DNA from: Cristatella mucedo
Taxonomy: Eukaryota; Bryozoa; Phylactolaemata; Cristatellidae
Assembly (NCBI GenBank): GCA_009760855.2
Contig: WPIO01000026.1
Span: 60,001 to 124,000, forward strand
DNA length: 64,000 nucleotides
Direction: 5' to 3'
Position numbers and translations under genes: made by a program. Numbering within the stretch: the first letter of the stretch is position 1; the number at the start of each line of letters is the position of its first letter. This document shows positions 24,262 through 37,340 of this stretch, piece after piece. Below the pieces are notes generated by a model, which saw only the letters and a program-made list of their open reading frames with translations, ran no database searches and had not been told where the DNA came from.

Positions 24262-27200
24262 ATGGCGGCTTCCATGGTAGACATCTGTATCCCCGGTAAG
24301 TGCTATGTTCTTAGGTGGTACACCCCTCTACATTATGGCTATGACTAGCCATCCCTAATTGTGGCTTCATGCGCCTTATTTAGCGCAACCAAGTTAAGGG
24401 ACCACTAATTCAGCCCGTTGGCCGATAGCACAAACGCAGATTTGAGTCTCTCATCGAGCTATTAACGGCGCTCATGGTAGCCCAGATAACGTCTTACTTA
24501 TGGTGATTCGTTGTCCTTCGGAGAGGCCTTTATAGGTAAGCATAGAAAATTCTATATTGTCTTGAAACAAATTCCGTCCAGGTATTATATTTGGTCTGAT
24601 CGTGGTTCACATGGCATGTTCTGAGATATGTCTATTTTATCTAAGCTGCCGTGTGTTTACCTTTTACCCCCTGGTTTCGTTTGGCTTGAAGCCATTCAAT
24701 GTAATCGGGGTTGCGTCCTTGCTCTGAATAATCAAACGGATACTTCATCGACGGACTATTTTTCTAAAAGCTACCTAGGCACCTCGGATGCTAACTGTGT
24801 GAGGGTGCCCGACGAAGTTCTATAGATGAGGCGAGCACATGCTAGAGCTGTTTGAGGGAGCATTTTGACCTTCCAGCCGCTTCGGCACTGCCTGTCCACG
24901 TATGCACACCGATGTCACGAGATACCCTCCGTGCACCGGTGGCCACCCAGGAATCTCGTTAGCTAGCAATAACCCCCCCTTACTCGCAGTCCACGCGAAC
25001 CTGCACGTGCTCTCATTAAGAAGATGCAGTGAATTTGCCCTGCCCGACGAGGAAGAACCGTCCATGCATCTTGGGTTGTATCATCTTTTCTCCGTAGCTG
25101 ATCGTAGTGGGTGTGACCAATATTATTGAGCCAGGTTGACCTTGTAAGGCCAATTGTCATTTTGAACAGAATCTTTTAGTCAGCAAGGAAAATGAAAGGT
25201 CGTGCATGCTATATCTGGCCGTCGATAGTTGCCAACTGGGGCCCCGTGCTAGCAGGAAGGTATGGAACTATGTATGCCCTTATGTTGAGCATTTTGTCAG
25301 AGCTCGATTGTTTGGAGGCTAGCATTAGGCACACGTTAAAGAATTTACGAATAGAATAGCATCTTTTGATTGTCGTGCTTGGTGCTCTTTGTATGCGTTT
25401 GTATGCATTTGCTCTGTAGCTTAGCTATGCCTAGGGACTGAGGTAAAGTTATGCTGGAGAATTTACTACAGAGTAATGCTAGAAATTACGTATTAGCTAG
25501 CATTTCCTTTCATAGGACCTTCGGCAGTGGCAGGCTACCAGCCATGACCGATAATTCTCTCCCTATGCAAGGTTACTAAATTGATGAACTGATATAGGCA
25601 AGTAGGCTAGGAAGCAATCGGTAGCACTGAGCAACTAGTGAAATGACTGGATTAGGTCTACCAGTGTTGCCATGTAGCGTGCTGTCATCACATCTCTGAT
25701 TGCTTGAGGAGGTGCGAGTAGGTTTATGTGGCTGGGATTTTGCAACAAAAGCATCGGCTAGCCGTGATGGCGCACTAGGTAAGGCGGTTGCTTTTCACGA
25801 CCTCGGTCCCGATGTCGTGGGTTCTAAACCTGCGGTGGTTGATCCTTTATTGCCACTGCAAGCAATGGTGATAGCATTAAAGGCTCTTCTGTCGCTATAC
25901 GAAAGAGGCTGTTAAATCAGCTAGTACTTAACCTAATCGGCTCTGCTATTCGTTTTTGATTGGAGAAGACTTGAATATGTTAACCAGCGCTGCGAGTACA
26001 GGCTCTTCCAGGCAATGGTGAGGCATGTCAGATGTCTTGACTAGGAGCCACTTCATTTCCTTTATTGGTGGGACTGTTTGGCTGAATTGGCCAGCTCTGA
26101 ATGCCAATGTAGTTAGCTACAACATTTCTTACACTGACTGTCTGATTGATAGCATTCCTGGTGGCACAGTAGCACCATGCAACCGAGGTCATTAAGTAGA
26201 GCTGGTGTCACTGTGGGAAAGCAATCGCAGGCAGCTTTCTCAGACCTGCTCAGTAATGGTTAGAATCAGCTGAGCTCAGCAAACTGGTGAGCAAGTGGAT
26301 GCAAGCTTCCCCGTGCAACTTTCATTGCTCTAGTCGTATGGTGTGTTCTGTTGGGGCCCATGCTTAGTCTGCTAGTTGGTATGAGGTTTTGCAGGCCAAC
26401 TTGTTAGTTGCAGCATCAAATTTCAGTGGTTTGACGCCATAGCATCGGTCCTGGCTAACCTGTTGTTTGTTCATGGATCTGTGGATGCTTGAGAAATAGT
26501 CGATGAGCGCTTGTTCTGACGACAATTTCAGCATCTTGTGTTGCTCTGGTTTGGCCCAGGGGTAAGGTTCTCACCTTTAGCGACCAATATCGTGGGCTCA
26601 TATTTAAACCGCCTGAGTGGTGATTAAGTTCTCTTAGGGCACTTTACAAATGAATTACGTATTTTCTGCATATGTGGGCAGTTTTTGCTGTGTGCAGAAG
26701 GAAAAGGCAGGTAAGCTAGCTGGCAGAATGGATGGCAGTGTGTGTCGATTCCATACAGTAAAATGCCACAGTACAGGCCCTGACTAATGCAGTGCCCACT
26801 ATAGCGCCCCATTACACCGCCCTGTTGTATGCATCAATTCGTGTACATCAAGCTAACAGACACAAATGAAGCTAGACATACTGACGGATAATGCTTTTGG
26901 TCTCACCTTCAGTGAATTCACGAGTGTGGAGGTCGGCATTCGGCAGGATCTTGCTGCTAAGGCAAGTAATCGGCCCGGAAGAAATCGGCTTTCTTTCCAG
27001 CCTTTAAGAAGTGCATAGAGAAGAGAGAGAGAGAGGGAGAGAGGAGGTAAAAAGAGGGGGGAAGAGATGGGGAGAGAGAAAAAGAGAGAGAGCGGGAGAG
27101 AGAAGGGGAGAGAGGAGGTAGAAAGAGAAGGAGAGAGAGAGAGGAAGAGAGAGAAGGGGAGAGAGGAGGTAGAAAGAGGAGAGAGGGAGAGATTTAGTTC

Positions 27201-30200
27201 CCTTGCAATTATGTTATTATTCTTGTTATTATTACTAGCATATTAACCGAACAATCACAGAAAACTCCAACTTGACTTAGGTAGGCGGGCCTGAGTGTCC
27301 GCTGGCAAAGCTAATTAGCCCACAATCTTGGCAGTTTTTCCTTAATGTAGTAAAATCGGAAGGAAAAATTAAAAAACTGTTCAGTTTATCACATGTGACG
27401 TTTTCTTTGTGTTTTGGCAATGCAGTAGTCCTCGGCTTTTTTAGTCTTGTGTTGTTGGTTTTTCTTAAGATGCACGAGTATGCCATTCCTGTGCTTCTTC
27501 TTCTTCTTTAGTCTGCTCCTATTGTTGAGTTTGATGAAAATAATACCTTTGTTGAGTTTCGGCATTGCGACGTTAGTTGATTTTTCTGTTGTTTGTTTTA
27601 CCCATTGTTTTTGTTTAGGATAGTTACATGAATATTCTACGTGCTTTGCTCTATTTTGTCCCGGATCCATTGCTATCAAAGTTTGCTACTTTGCCACTTT
27701 AGTAGACTTCTCACCTCTGATCTTGTTTAAATTAAGTTTGCTTTTTAACTATGAGAGTACATTTTGCCGTTCATATTTTATTTTCGTAGGCTCCCTTCCA
27801 ATTGGTCAGCAGTGAGTGAGAGTCAGCAATAAGCAGTGGCTTTATGTGTACAATACCTACTCGTGCAAAGTATTATCGGTGACCCCTTAGTTTACGAGGA
27901 GTAATTGTTATTTGATCGGGAACATTTAACCGAATCACGAAGAGCAAATGGGCTCCATTAACTCGATACCTTTAATGAAAGTGTTTTCATATACCTACAC
28001 CTACTACAAAAAATAACGACAGCAAGCAAGGTTGAACCTCAACATTCATTTAAAAATGGCAGGTTCCTCCATTTTACAGCATTTTGAGAACTGCTGGTTC
28101 TCTTGTTTGCGGAGGTACCTAAACATATGCTGTTGAATAAAAGCATCAGTTCGCAGGCATTTCCTAGCCTCACGTAATCACCTATCGGCCTGCCTAAACC
28201 ATCTTGTTGACTGCTTTTACGATGGGCCAAATTCGGGTTTTGTGCCAAACAGGACTGATAATGTTACAGTTGCTATGCAATTACGATTTTTTAAGGTTTC
28301 TGTGAGGTACAACCTGAAGAAGATAGCTACGGCTGGTATGGTTGCAGTAATGTGGAATTGATTTCAGGGCCATTATGCTTACAGCATGGCCCAGTCGTCT
28401 CCAGACCTGAATCTCATTGAGTGTTACTGAGGTGAAGTGGATAGATGGCTCGGAACTCATATGGGTTGTACTGAGATGCACTTCATATTAGCACTAAAAA
28501 GTAATGCTCTGCCAGCATATCTCCTGTTGAATCTGCACGAAATCTAAGTGTCATGTTCCAAAGTGACCTCTCATTAGACGACCACATCAGCTCCACAATC
28601 AAGTCTGCCTACTTTAGATCACCAGATCCTCGGGATGAGACAATGCTCTTGTGATTGTTCGAATAGTGCCTTTCATACTACCCTCAGTGTGTTCGGTGCA
28701 ATGGTGTTGCTTGCCTCTTGCATGTTGGGCTTTGGGGTCCCAGTAGTAACTGCGATCTACTGTAATCCACTAGCAGAGCTAGTAGGCTACGCAAAACTTT
28801 TGTAAAAATTGTTTATTACCCAGCTATATAGCACTGCTAAAATTCGAGCGTGTTTAGATAGGGATACCACATCTAAGCTGGTCCATGCAGTTGTGACATC
28901 ATGTCTTGACTTCTGTAACTTACTGCTTGCTGGTCTACCGGCCTGTGCAATCAGATGCCTACAGCTGGTGCAGAACTCTGCAGCTAGGCTTGTCTGTCGT
29001 GTGTCACAGTTGCCACATCACACCACTTCTCGCCGACCTGCACTGGCTACCAATCAAGCCACTCAGCGACTTCAAGGTTTTGTCGCTCACTTTTATGTCC
29101 CTCAATTCTTTGGCTCCAGCCTATCTATTAGATCTATTGCTCCACCAGGCTAAGCATCGTATCACCCGCTTTTCGGAAACTACAAACCTCAAATCCTTTT
29201 GGGACCTTGCCTTTAGTTCGTATGCTCCCAAAGCCTGGAACTCACTCCCGACTTCTGTCACGATTTCCCCCGACTTGACCACATTTAAAAAGAAATTTAA
29301 AAAATGCACCTATTTGTATCACAACATTTAGTGGGTTCCTGTGATTCCTCCTTTATGTGCTTATGCATGCTGATGCTGTGCATGCTGCCACTAACCACAC
29401 TTTCATGCTGACCCTGTACATATCACCACTAACCATATTCATGTTGTCTATCAAGCATGATACCACTCGCCATTCGATCGTATTTCCTTTGCAGCAAATG
29501 TAAACTGCATAGAAAGAGATTGAGCTCTCTGGGGCACTTTCTCAAGTGTATTATTATTATTATTATTATTATTACAGTGGCACTGTAGCACCTCGTGACT
29601 TTCTTTGAACTAACTTCTAGTTGGTGTTTTAGCAGGACCAGGATTATTTGCATCTTGTGGTCACATCTCAAACTTTGTCCACTTTTCGGCTAGCTTTGGT
29701 GACCAACCGATGCACAAGTTATGAAACAAAATAACGGATCTTTCATTTGTGTATTCCTTTAGCTTGCCTGTTTGTATGCTGAAGTTTTTAAACTGGCTTG
29801 TATTTCAGAGCTGATGTAGCTGCTCTCACATCTCCCATTGGCTCGGCCTTTGCTCTAGCTCTCTGATGGACATCTTATCACCAACAGTTAGTGGCTTACT
29901 TGTTTCTACAGGAAAAAAGCTATGCCGGAAGGAAGAGAATGTGGTTCCAGGTACGGGTACCTATGTACGAAATGACTATATAATCTCGTCACTCGCAGGC
30001 TACGTTAACTCATACACCAACGACGATGGGCAGGTATTACATATTTCTCGTCACTTAGTGAGCCTGCTGTTTATGCTCGCTGGAAGTATTTTCTTACCTA
30101 CTGGTTCTCTATCACCGGCCTAGGCTTCACAAACAGTTGCATGCTCGATGCCAGCGGCTGTTGCTGTTAGGCTTCGAATACCTCTTTCATGCTGTGTTAT

Positions 30201-33200
30201 TGATTCCTTTTTAAAATCAACATGTCTCTGCATCTACTGGATCTTGTATCTGTATTGGCATATCGATGATCCTATTTGATCTTTATGTGCCTGTAGTGGT
30301 AACCGATTTCACCCATGTTCAAAGTCCTCAACATCTGCAATATTTAGCTCACCAGGCTATTAAAAATCAGCATGTCACATCGTTGGGAATGCCATCCTTA
30401 AATATCTGATTTAGGCACACATACATATCTCACTGAATTCAGTTTCGTGATGGCAAAGGAAGGTGCTGTTACGAAAATGTGTAGAAGCTGTGCAACTACA
30501 CTTATTCCAACTCACACAGCACATGTAGCTGTGCTAGTCCTTGCAGATGTGTGACAGGTACTGGTGAAGCTCGTGCTTAAGCATAGCTAACCAGTTGCAG
30601 CAGCCACATTGATAGAAACAGTTGTGCCGACGAAAGCAGGGCAAGATGGCATTCAAAACAACAAATGTTTATCTTTGACATAGAGCTGCATATTTCTTCT
30701 GTAGTCACAGGGAGGCTTCATGTGCACAAGATGAGTCATACAGTACAGCTGACTAACCATCATTTCAGATGATCTTTTACAAGGCCTAAACCATAGGTTA
30801 TGACATACCCGGTTCCTAATGATTGTAGGTCAAGAAACACTAATAATCTGCAACTGTCACAGCCTAGCTGCTTTAGCATGCCAACGTTTCAATACTGATT
30901 GACAAGTCATCGTCAGACATGTGGAATTGGAGGGCCTGTACACCACCAGCCCCTTCTCTGTACCTACCGAAGAGGTGTGTCAAGCAGGATGCCTTCTTAC
31001 TTATCCCTTTAATCATCTTATGATGGCTGCCTCAAGCAAGGTGAAGATCTGATCCATCCTTGCCCCTAATCCTGGTGTACACACTAGTTGTCGTTGAGAG
31101 TTTACTGAATTTCCTTCTGTAGCACATTAAGATTGATCATTCATCAACCATAGTTGGTACGAGTATTGGTCTGGTTGTAGGTTTGTAGCTGTTGGGAATG
31201 GCATTTTATAATAATAATAATGCACTTGATAAAGCGCCCTCAGAGAACTCAATCTCTCTCTAGGCGCTTTAAATTTGCTGCAAATAGAAATGCAATTGAA
31301 TGGTGAGTAATATCATGCTTGATAAACAAACAAAATGAATAACTTATGTTTTTAGCTGTCACAGGCCTTTAGGCTGTTTATGTTTAAACTTGCTTTGCCT
31401 TTTGCTCTGCTGAGCATTCTGGATGAGAGCCACTTTGCCCCGATACTTCCAATATGCCCGCTCGTGTATGCACATGACTAATGGAATCTTGATCTAGCAT
31501 TTGACAACTAAAGCCAGCTGGTTGTTCCCATAGATCACCAGTCTTGTGATTGTTCGAATCGTACCTTTTATACCAACCTCAGTGTGTTCGGTGCAATGGT
31601 GTTGCTTGCCTTTTGCGTGTAGGGCTTTGGGGTCCCACTAATAACTGCGATCTACTGCAGTCCACTAGCAGAGCTAGTAGGCTACACAAAGCTCTTGTAA
31701 AAAGTGTGTATTACCCATCGTTGCATTCACAGTGGATCGTTTGCATTTAAAAGCCATTTGCTGACCCCTTCTCTAGAGAGTTGACTACCAAGTTCATCTA
31801 GTCGCAGCCCAGCTCTACCGCATGCGGTGTTCGTGAGGAAATGGGCTGCAAGGTACTTTTTGGCAGTTACATGCTGATTACCACTGGCTGGCTACCGAAG
31901 GCTAGTTGCTCGCCGGATGGCTGTATGCATGTTTATTGCTCCACAGGCTGCCGTGGTGAGTTACTTGTGCACACTCCGGATATGCCATGCTGATGTGCTT
32001 GCAGATGTGTATTGAAGTGAAGACCTGCAGTGCCCACAATCTCATGCCCATTGTTGGATGTGTGGTCACATGCAAAGTAAGCTGCAGTTAAAACTGGCAA
32101 TGCGATTTCTAAACGTGACTATCGTCGTACCTTTGTCGACCGTGTTTCTTGATTGCCGATTGTATCCTACTCCATGCATCCTTTTTGTTTTCTCTTTCGT
32201 ACGGGAGCTTCCATTTTGGATTGCTGCTCACTGTAGCAATGTGGCTTGCCTTCCTCGAATTCCCGCCTGGAGCAGCTGTCATGCAGCTCTGAATTCTGTT
32301 GGCAATATCGTCCGTGGGAAAATGTTGGCCAGGGCTGAGTACCTGGCTAGTGTGTAACCTGCTGCTGACGTTGTGTATGGGTTACTGGAGCTATCAGGTG
32401 CAGCTTAGCAGGACCGCTTGCCTCAAGCGAACTCTCACCAATGCACCAATACTACTTAGTTGTCTTCAGGATTGTTCACTTCTGGCTCCTTCTCACTTGT
32501 TAGGCCGTCTCACCACCATCTTTCACTCGTCCCACCAGGTCCGAGGACCATCCCTCGTTATTCAATCTCTCAGTGTAGTAGCTCATACTTTTGGTGGCCA
32601 TTTATAAATCTGGTTTTTGCTGGGCGTTAGTGCACTAAGATTAGAGTAGCAGGCTGCGTCTATGCATCCTTTTGCTTGCTTCAATTTACCACTGCTAACT
32701 GCAGTTTTATTGAGTGTGAATGCAAGTGAGGTGCTGCCATGTCATTTAGATTATTCAAGTTAACCAACGGTTCTGCAAATGCTCAATGATTGGAGTCGAA
32801 GAGGACATGTTTGGTGTACCGTTTCGTGGCATGATACGGTAAGATGGAGTCAACCATGACCTTGCATGAGCACAGTCTCATTTGAGCGTTTGATTTCGGT
32901 TTCCGTGATGATCTGCCACAGAACACAATTAGAATATGATGCCAGCCATCTTTACCTTTTTTGTTGGTAATGTCGGTGTATGGGTGTGTTTACTGACGAG
33001 ATAGATGAAAGCTGCCCATATACTGTGTAGTTATAGTTGACTGTGCCTTTTTTGATTCCCATGGGTGTAATATTTATTACATGCTTAACTCTAGTCTATT
33101 TGTTTATGTCTGTGTGAGCACACTCAAATGTGCCTGCTTGTAGATGTGCCTGTGTGCTTTTTTACTAATGCATGTGGTAAAAGTTCTTTGTAAGACTCAG

Positions 33201-36200
33201 CTTATTCTTACTGATAAAACACCTGTAGGGGCCGTTTAGATATGCCTTTTTTTGGCATACAGGTAATCTAGATTTGCTCGAAAGCCACCCTTTTTCTGAG
33301 TTCCACGTCTGGCCTTTTTCAGGCCGATTGCATACTTTGAAGCATAGGCAGATATTCATTATATGAGTATGTACCGGTCCTATAGTCTTAGTGTGATCTT
33401 CCTTATAATTTAATTAGGTTTCAGCCCGTCAAGTATGACGGAGAAATTTTACTTCCAAATTCGTCGACCTTCTGCTTCTTCCCCAGTCTCTCTGGCATGT
33501 TGTTGCAGGCGAGAACGTCTCTTGAACTTCTTCAGCCCGCCGTTCAGCAGCTTCTTCTGCCGTCTCTCCGACCCGTTATTGGTGGCAAGAACACCTTTTC
33601 CTTTCAGCTTCTGCTGATGCTGGATCTTGATTGGTATTTATCCGAAATATGGACTCGGTGAGAATTATAAGTACCATTAGTTTGCAGCCTTTTAACAACA
33701 CTTGCAAAGCTCCCACATCACACTAATTGGGCAGCTTTCGAATACGCCAACTCAGCTATGCCAATCAGAAGCTGTGAAGCACCGGAAGTGCCAGTCGTCA
33801 CTTCTGGCATAGTGCAGAGAGCGCAAGCTGATGGAATGCAATGGCCGCCCGTAGTTAAGTTTAAACTCGGTTAAGTGTTTACATTTTCCACATTCAATAT
33901 CAATTATGAGAGTGTACGTTGCAGCTACATATGCAAATTAGTAAATCATATCCCTTTCTTTTTTAATGCTCATCACTAGTCTACCCTTCGACGACTATGA
34001 ACATTACAAAAGAATTAATGTAAGAGTGACATAAAGAATATACTAACGAAGAAAACGCTAAGCTTATTGTAGGGGTAGATAACGGTGCCCTAAATTATCA
34101 CTAGGGTATGTTCTTCATAGGAAGCTCTTCGATTTGTAGCATCGTCTGGCTCGTGTGATCGAGACATTTCATTGTATTTATTACATTTATTGTATGACGA
34201 TATCGACACACTTTTCCTTGGCACTTTAGAAAGGAAGACGTGCGAGCAACAGAAAAAGACAAGGTCGAGATGCACAAGTCGTTCCGGCCTGGAGACATCG
34301 TTCTTGCACGTGTCGTATCCTTGCTGGTGTAACTATTTGCTTGCTGTACTGATGATTGCAGTCTTGGATTTTAGTTGTTCTTGGACTAAGCTGCATTGTG
34401 TTTCAGAAACCGTGCTGTGCATGCTTTTAGAGAGGGTGAGATTTTCAAAACTTGATGGGTCTGACACAAAACGCTTGGCCTGTGCTTCGGTGGTGTTCTC
34501 GAAAGCCATATTTTTTTATGTGGTATGCGGGGGGGGGGGGGGGGCCAAGTGACAGGTTGGAAACACGCGAAAACAGAGGACAGTTACCGAGCATCACGTG
34601 GCTCTGGGCTCCTGTTTAATTGAATCAACATCGATGCAATAGAGATGTATAGATATGGCTAGTGGCAGCACCTGCATGCATTTGCACGGCAGCATGTAGA
34701 CCCTAGAAGAGATTGCCTTGGCCGCCCTTCTATATGGCTCCTGGTACTTTCTGGAGGACTGCTCAGTAGTTGAGGCTCATACCTGGGATATATCAAAAGA
34801 AAAAACCCTGACCTCGACAGGCAGCTGACAGGTGTAACATAGTATCTTGGTCCGGTTTCATATTTCCCCTTATCTCAAGGGAAGCTGTAGCAGCCGGACG
34901 TTGCAGTAGCATCCTTGTTGTTATGCAAATTGCTTTAAGTAAACCAGTTAATCGAGGATTGATTTGTCATCGATGATCCCCCTTTTAAGTGAGCAGTGCT
35001 CTCCCATAAGCAGTCTGCAAGTAATTTCTAAATCACCGATTTAGGTTTTTTTTGAAGGCAGTTGAAACTTTACTTGGTTTGTAAGTGGAGGGACCGGGCT
35101 GATTCACCTCAAGTGACAGCCGTTCAGTCCCCCACAGGCATAAAGCCAAGCTGCTCACGATTGAAAGATAAAGCTGCTCTTGCAAAACAGAACTATCTAG
35201 CCCAGTGTGACACCGTTACAAGACCATGCCTAGTGTGACACCGTCGGCACTGAGTGCTGTAGCAGCTGGCTGCTCGCCGCCTGTCTGCTTTCAAGCTTGG
35301 CAGCAGTTAAAGACGGTCGGGCTTGTCCGCCTACCGAAAAGGATCCCAAATACGCAGTACTGACCACAACTCTGTGCACAGCCGTGGCATTGGGTCAACT
35401 CGGTAACAACTGGCTGAAGCGTTCGACTTTTGGAGCATGAAGCTGACCAAAGAAGCTTCAAAAGCTAGCCTGCAGATTCGACTGTAGAAAACTGAGCCAC
35501 AGCGTGATTGCCATGGCTGTTGCTGGAGTGCTCGCCGGGCATTCTGGATGTTAATAGCTCTTAGAGAAAGCCTTGGTACAATCACTGCAAAGGATGCGTT
35601 TTTATAGAAGTAACTCTTGTGTGAGTGTAGATTAGAGCTGGCTTGGTGTGGCATAGGAGATAGAGTGCCCGAATCTCGTCTATGTCAGTGGAAAGGAAAT
35701 TATGATCTCAGGAATGCCCGTTAAATAAAGCCATGAAAAGAAAAGAGCCAATAAAAGAGCCGGCAAAGCAAACCTTATGACTTGGTCCGTCGGTGAGCAG
35801 TCGGCATCAAGAAGTAATAGTAATAACAACAATAATAATAAGACATCTGTGGCACTCTTAAGAGAACCAAATCTCTTTTTAGGCTATTTACATATGCTGG
35901 ACTACCAGGTTCCTGTCTCGCTGCCACCACAAATATTCCCAAGTGCTTCTCCCTCCTTGTATATTGTTGGAGCAGCGAGTGTGCACGTTCACAGTTATTG
36001 TTTTCTGGCACTGACTGACATTTACTCAACAGCTCAAGCTTATTATGTTGACATTATATTTTGGTTGTTTTATAATGTTCCGTCTGATTGACTGCCCTTT
36101 ATTTTGCATTATCGCATGTGCACCTCTCCTCCTCCTGAGTCGGCTATTCCAAATGTTTGCGTTGCAAAGCACATCTAAAGAGTTTTGTGGCTAGGCCACG

Positions 36201-37049
36201 AAAAAGTGAATAATAGTGCAGGTTTGCAAAGTGCTTTCGTGTTGAGAGTCAAATGTGCTCCTTCCCCCATCGGAGCATGAACTTGATGGCCCTCGTTGAT
36301 TGCAGCTTTCATCAGCATAACAAATTACTACCCCGGAGTTGGGCACAATGCGTAGTAGACACAAGCAGGCTATCGTTGCCTGGTGGCACTCTTATCTTCA
36401 ACTGGCAGACGAACTCGTTGAGTTCATCTAGCCATTGCTTTAGCAGCCTTTTTCAAGCCAAGACTAAGCCTTTTTGATTTACCCTTTCGAGGCTTAGCCC
36501 CTCCAAAGCAGAATGCCAGATATCTGGGGCTGTGTAAGTGGTCGAATGAAAAGGGTGGGGCCAATGTACTGTCTTAGTACAGAAGGCGATATCATCCCCC
36601 TGTACTGTCTTAGTACAGAAGGCGATATCATCCCCCTCCCTCCTACACCGGTCTAGCGACATCATTGCGAGGTGGCTTGTTTGCTCTGTAATCGGTCTGC
36701 AGAATGAAAGCTATAGTGTCGACCGTCACTATACAAATCACCTCCAAGTCGGCATGGAGGCAGTTACGGCTCGTCCATTAGCTCGTCCTACCCGATACAG
36801 TCTTTCGCCAGCTGTTGGCTTCGAACCCGTGCGCTTGTTGTGTTGTTCTTAACCAGCATGTACTAGATATCGCTGGGTGATGCACAGTCATATCTACTGT
36901 CGACTGCCGAAAATGAGCTCGGTGTGGTGATGGCTACCAGCGAGGCGTCGGGCACGTGCATGGTGCCCGTGAGCTGGTGTGAGATGCAGTGTCCTGTCAC
37001 AAGGACGAGGGAGTACAGGAAGGTGGCCAAGCCGAAGCAGCTGTCTTAA
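24262..37049 (+). CDS. EXOSC1: EXOSC1/CSL4-like RNA exosome cap subunit
   Basis: Cap subunit of the RNA exosome, the 3'-5' RNA-degrading complex of nucleus and cytoplasm. It helps bind and guide RNA to the catalytic subunits. Exons: 24262-24295, 29912-30033, 32005-32076, 32750-32838, 34230-34314, 36867-37049; 585 nt, 194 aa (human protein 195). The N-terminal domain has MAASMVDICIPG, then GTGTYVRNDYIISSLAGYV. The S1-type RNA-binding domain has MPIVGCVVTCK, VNQRFCKCSMIGVE, PFRGMIRKEDVRATEKDKVE and SFRPGDIVLARV. The C-terminal domain has ISLGDAQSYLLSTAENELGVV and SWCEMQCP. The last two blocks are nearly the human sequence. Phase is kept at all five introns. The exon 5 donor (GTC|GTATCC) is weak but is forced by phase. 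The start is the only ATG that gives the conserved N-terminus. Intron 1 is 5.6 kb. Confidence 0.95.
25757..25924 (+). mobile_element. SINE-A copy, near full length
   Basis: Head GATGGCGCACTAGGTAAGG, arm GACCTCGGTCCCGATGTCGT, B-box region GGGTTCTAAACC, body GCCACTGCAAGC with a hairpin partner, and tail AGAGGCTGTTAAATCAGCTA. Confidence 0.8.
26547..26662 (+). mobile_element. SINE-B copy
   Basis: Head GGTTTGGCCCAGGGGTAAGG, a weak B box, then the LINE-like tail ATTAAGTTCTCTTAGGGCAC and TTTACAAATG. Confidence 0.6.
27014..27192. repeat. Purine-rich tract with imperfect repeat units
   Basis: About 180 bases that are almost wholly A and G on the plus strand. A unit like GGGGAGAGAGGAGGTAGAAA occurs three times (near 27040, 27104 and 27156). 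In EXOSC1 intron 1. Confidence 0.85.
28530..29576 (+). mobile_element. LINE fragment, longest copy, interrupted
   Basis: A frame before 28613 (DHISSTIKSAYF) and after 28822 (AKIRACLDRDTTSKLVHA, SCLDFCNLLLAGLP, QNSAARLVCR, WNSLPTSV, LTTFKKKFKK) is the end of a non-LTR reverse transcriptase. A 3' UTR with CTAACCA motifs, GAAAGAGATTGAG and (TTA)n follow. A roughly 210 bp sequence (28613-28821) splits the ORF. One frameshift lies near 29030. Confidence 0.85.
28613..28821. repeat. 210 bp repeat, nested in the LINE (copy 1)
   Basis: This segment is about 90% like 31531-31717 (for example CTCAGTGTGTTCGGTGCAAT and CTAGCAGAGCTAGTAGGCTA occur in both). Matching stops at both ends, so these are two copies of a family I cannot name. 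Copy 1 carries about 20 extra bases near its left end. Confidence 0.75.
31205..31335 (-). mobile_element. LINE 3' UTR and ATT tail
   Basis: Minus strand: AAAGCGCCTAGAGAGAGATT, TTCTCTGAGGGCGCTTTATC, then (ATT)n. The 3' UTR part with TGTTTATCAAGCATGATATT matches the longer LINE copies. In EXOSC1 intron 2. Confidence 0.75.
31531..31717. repeat. 210 bp repeat (copy 2)
   Basis: Second copy of the sequence nested in the LINE at 28613-28821. Here it is not flanked by LINE sequence, so it is a mobile or duplicated unit of its own. In EXOSC1 intron 2. Confidence 0.7.
34521..34543. repeat. Poly-G run
   Basis: About 17 consecutive G bases on the plus strand, in EXOSC1 intron 5. Confidence 0.9.
35828..35900 (-). 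mobile_element. LINE-type 3' tail remnant
   Basis: Minus strand: CATATGTAAATAGCC, AAAAAGAGATTTGG, then ATT repeats. Could be from the LINE or a SINE-B. In EXOSC1 intron 5. Confidence 0.6.
36565..36636. repeat. Perfect 36 bp tandem duplication with a palindrome
   Basis: Two identical 36 bp units, each starting TGTACTGTCTTAGTACA (6 bp arms TGTACT/AGTACA, 5 bp loop). It lies 230 bp before EXOSC1 exon 6. Confidence 0.9.
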
Positions 37050-37269
37050 CTCGACCTGCATGCCGCCTGCGACTGCTGCTGTGCGGCATTGTTGCTGCCT
37101 CTAGCCCAGTTCTAGCATCGGCATGTGCTTGGAGATCGGTGCCAGTTTTTGCCTGCCACCGCTTGTAGTAGTGTAGCCTGAATACAGCTGTTTCTACAGT
37201 GCACGGCTCTTCCTGAGCATTGGATTTGAAAGCGGTGTGGAGCGAATTAACACCCTAGTACAGTATCGC

Positions 37270-37299
37270 ACGACCTACCTGGTCCTCTCTCTCTCTCTC

Positions 37300-37338
<39 letters not shown>
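37270..37338. repeat. (CT)n microsatellite
   Basis: An interrupted CT array downstream of the EXOSC1 stop codon, CT on the EXOSC1 sense strand. Confidence 0.95.

Positions 37339-37340
<2 letters not shown>

Larger units (their letters stand above)
24296..29911 (+). other. EXOSC1 intron 1 (5.6 kb)
   Basis: Begins G|GTAAGT and ends TTTCTACAG. It holds a SINE-A copy (25757-25924), a SINE-B copy (26547-26662), a purine-rich tract (27014-27192) and a LINE fragment with a nested insertion (28530-29576). No other conserved exon is seen. Confidence 0.8.

Noticed and set aside
36820-36866. A SINE-derived acceptor for EXOSC1 exon 6 (TTCGAACCC nearby)
   Set aside because: Only a B-box-like nonamer matches; neither SINE family aligns across the region.
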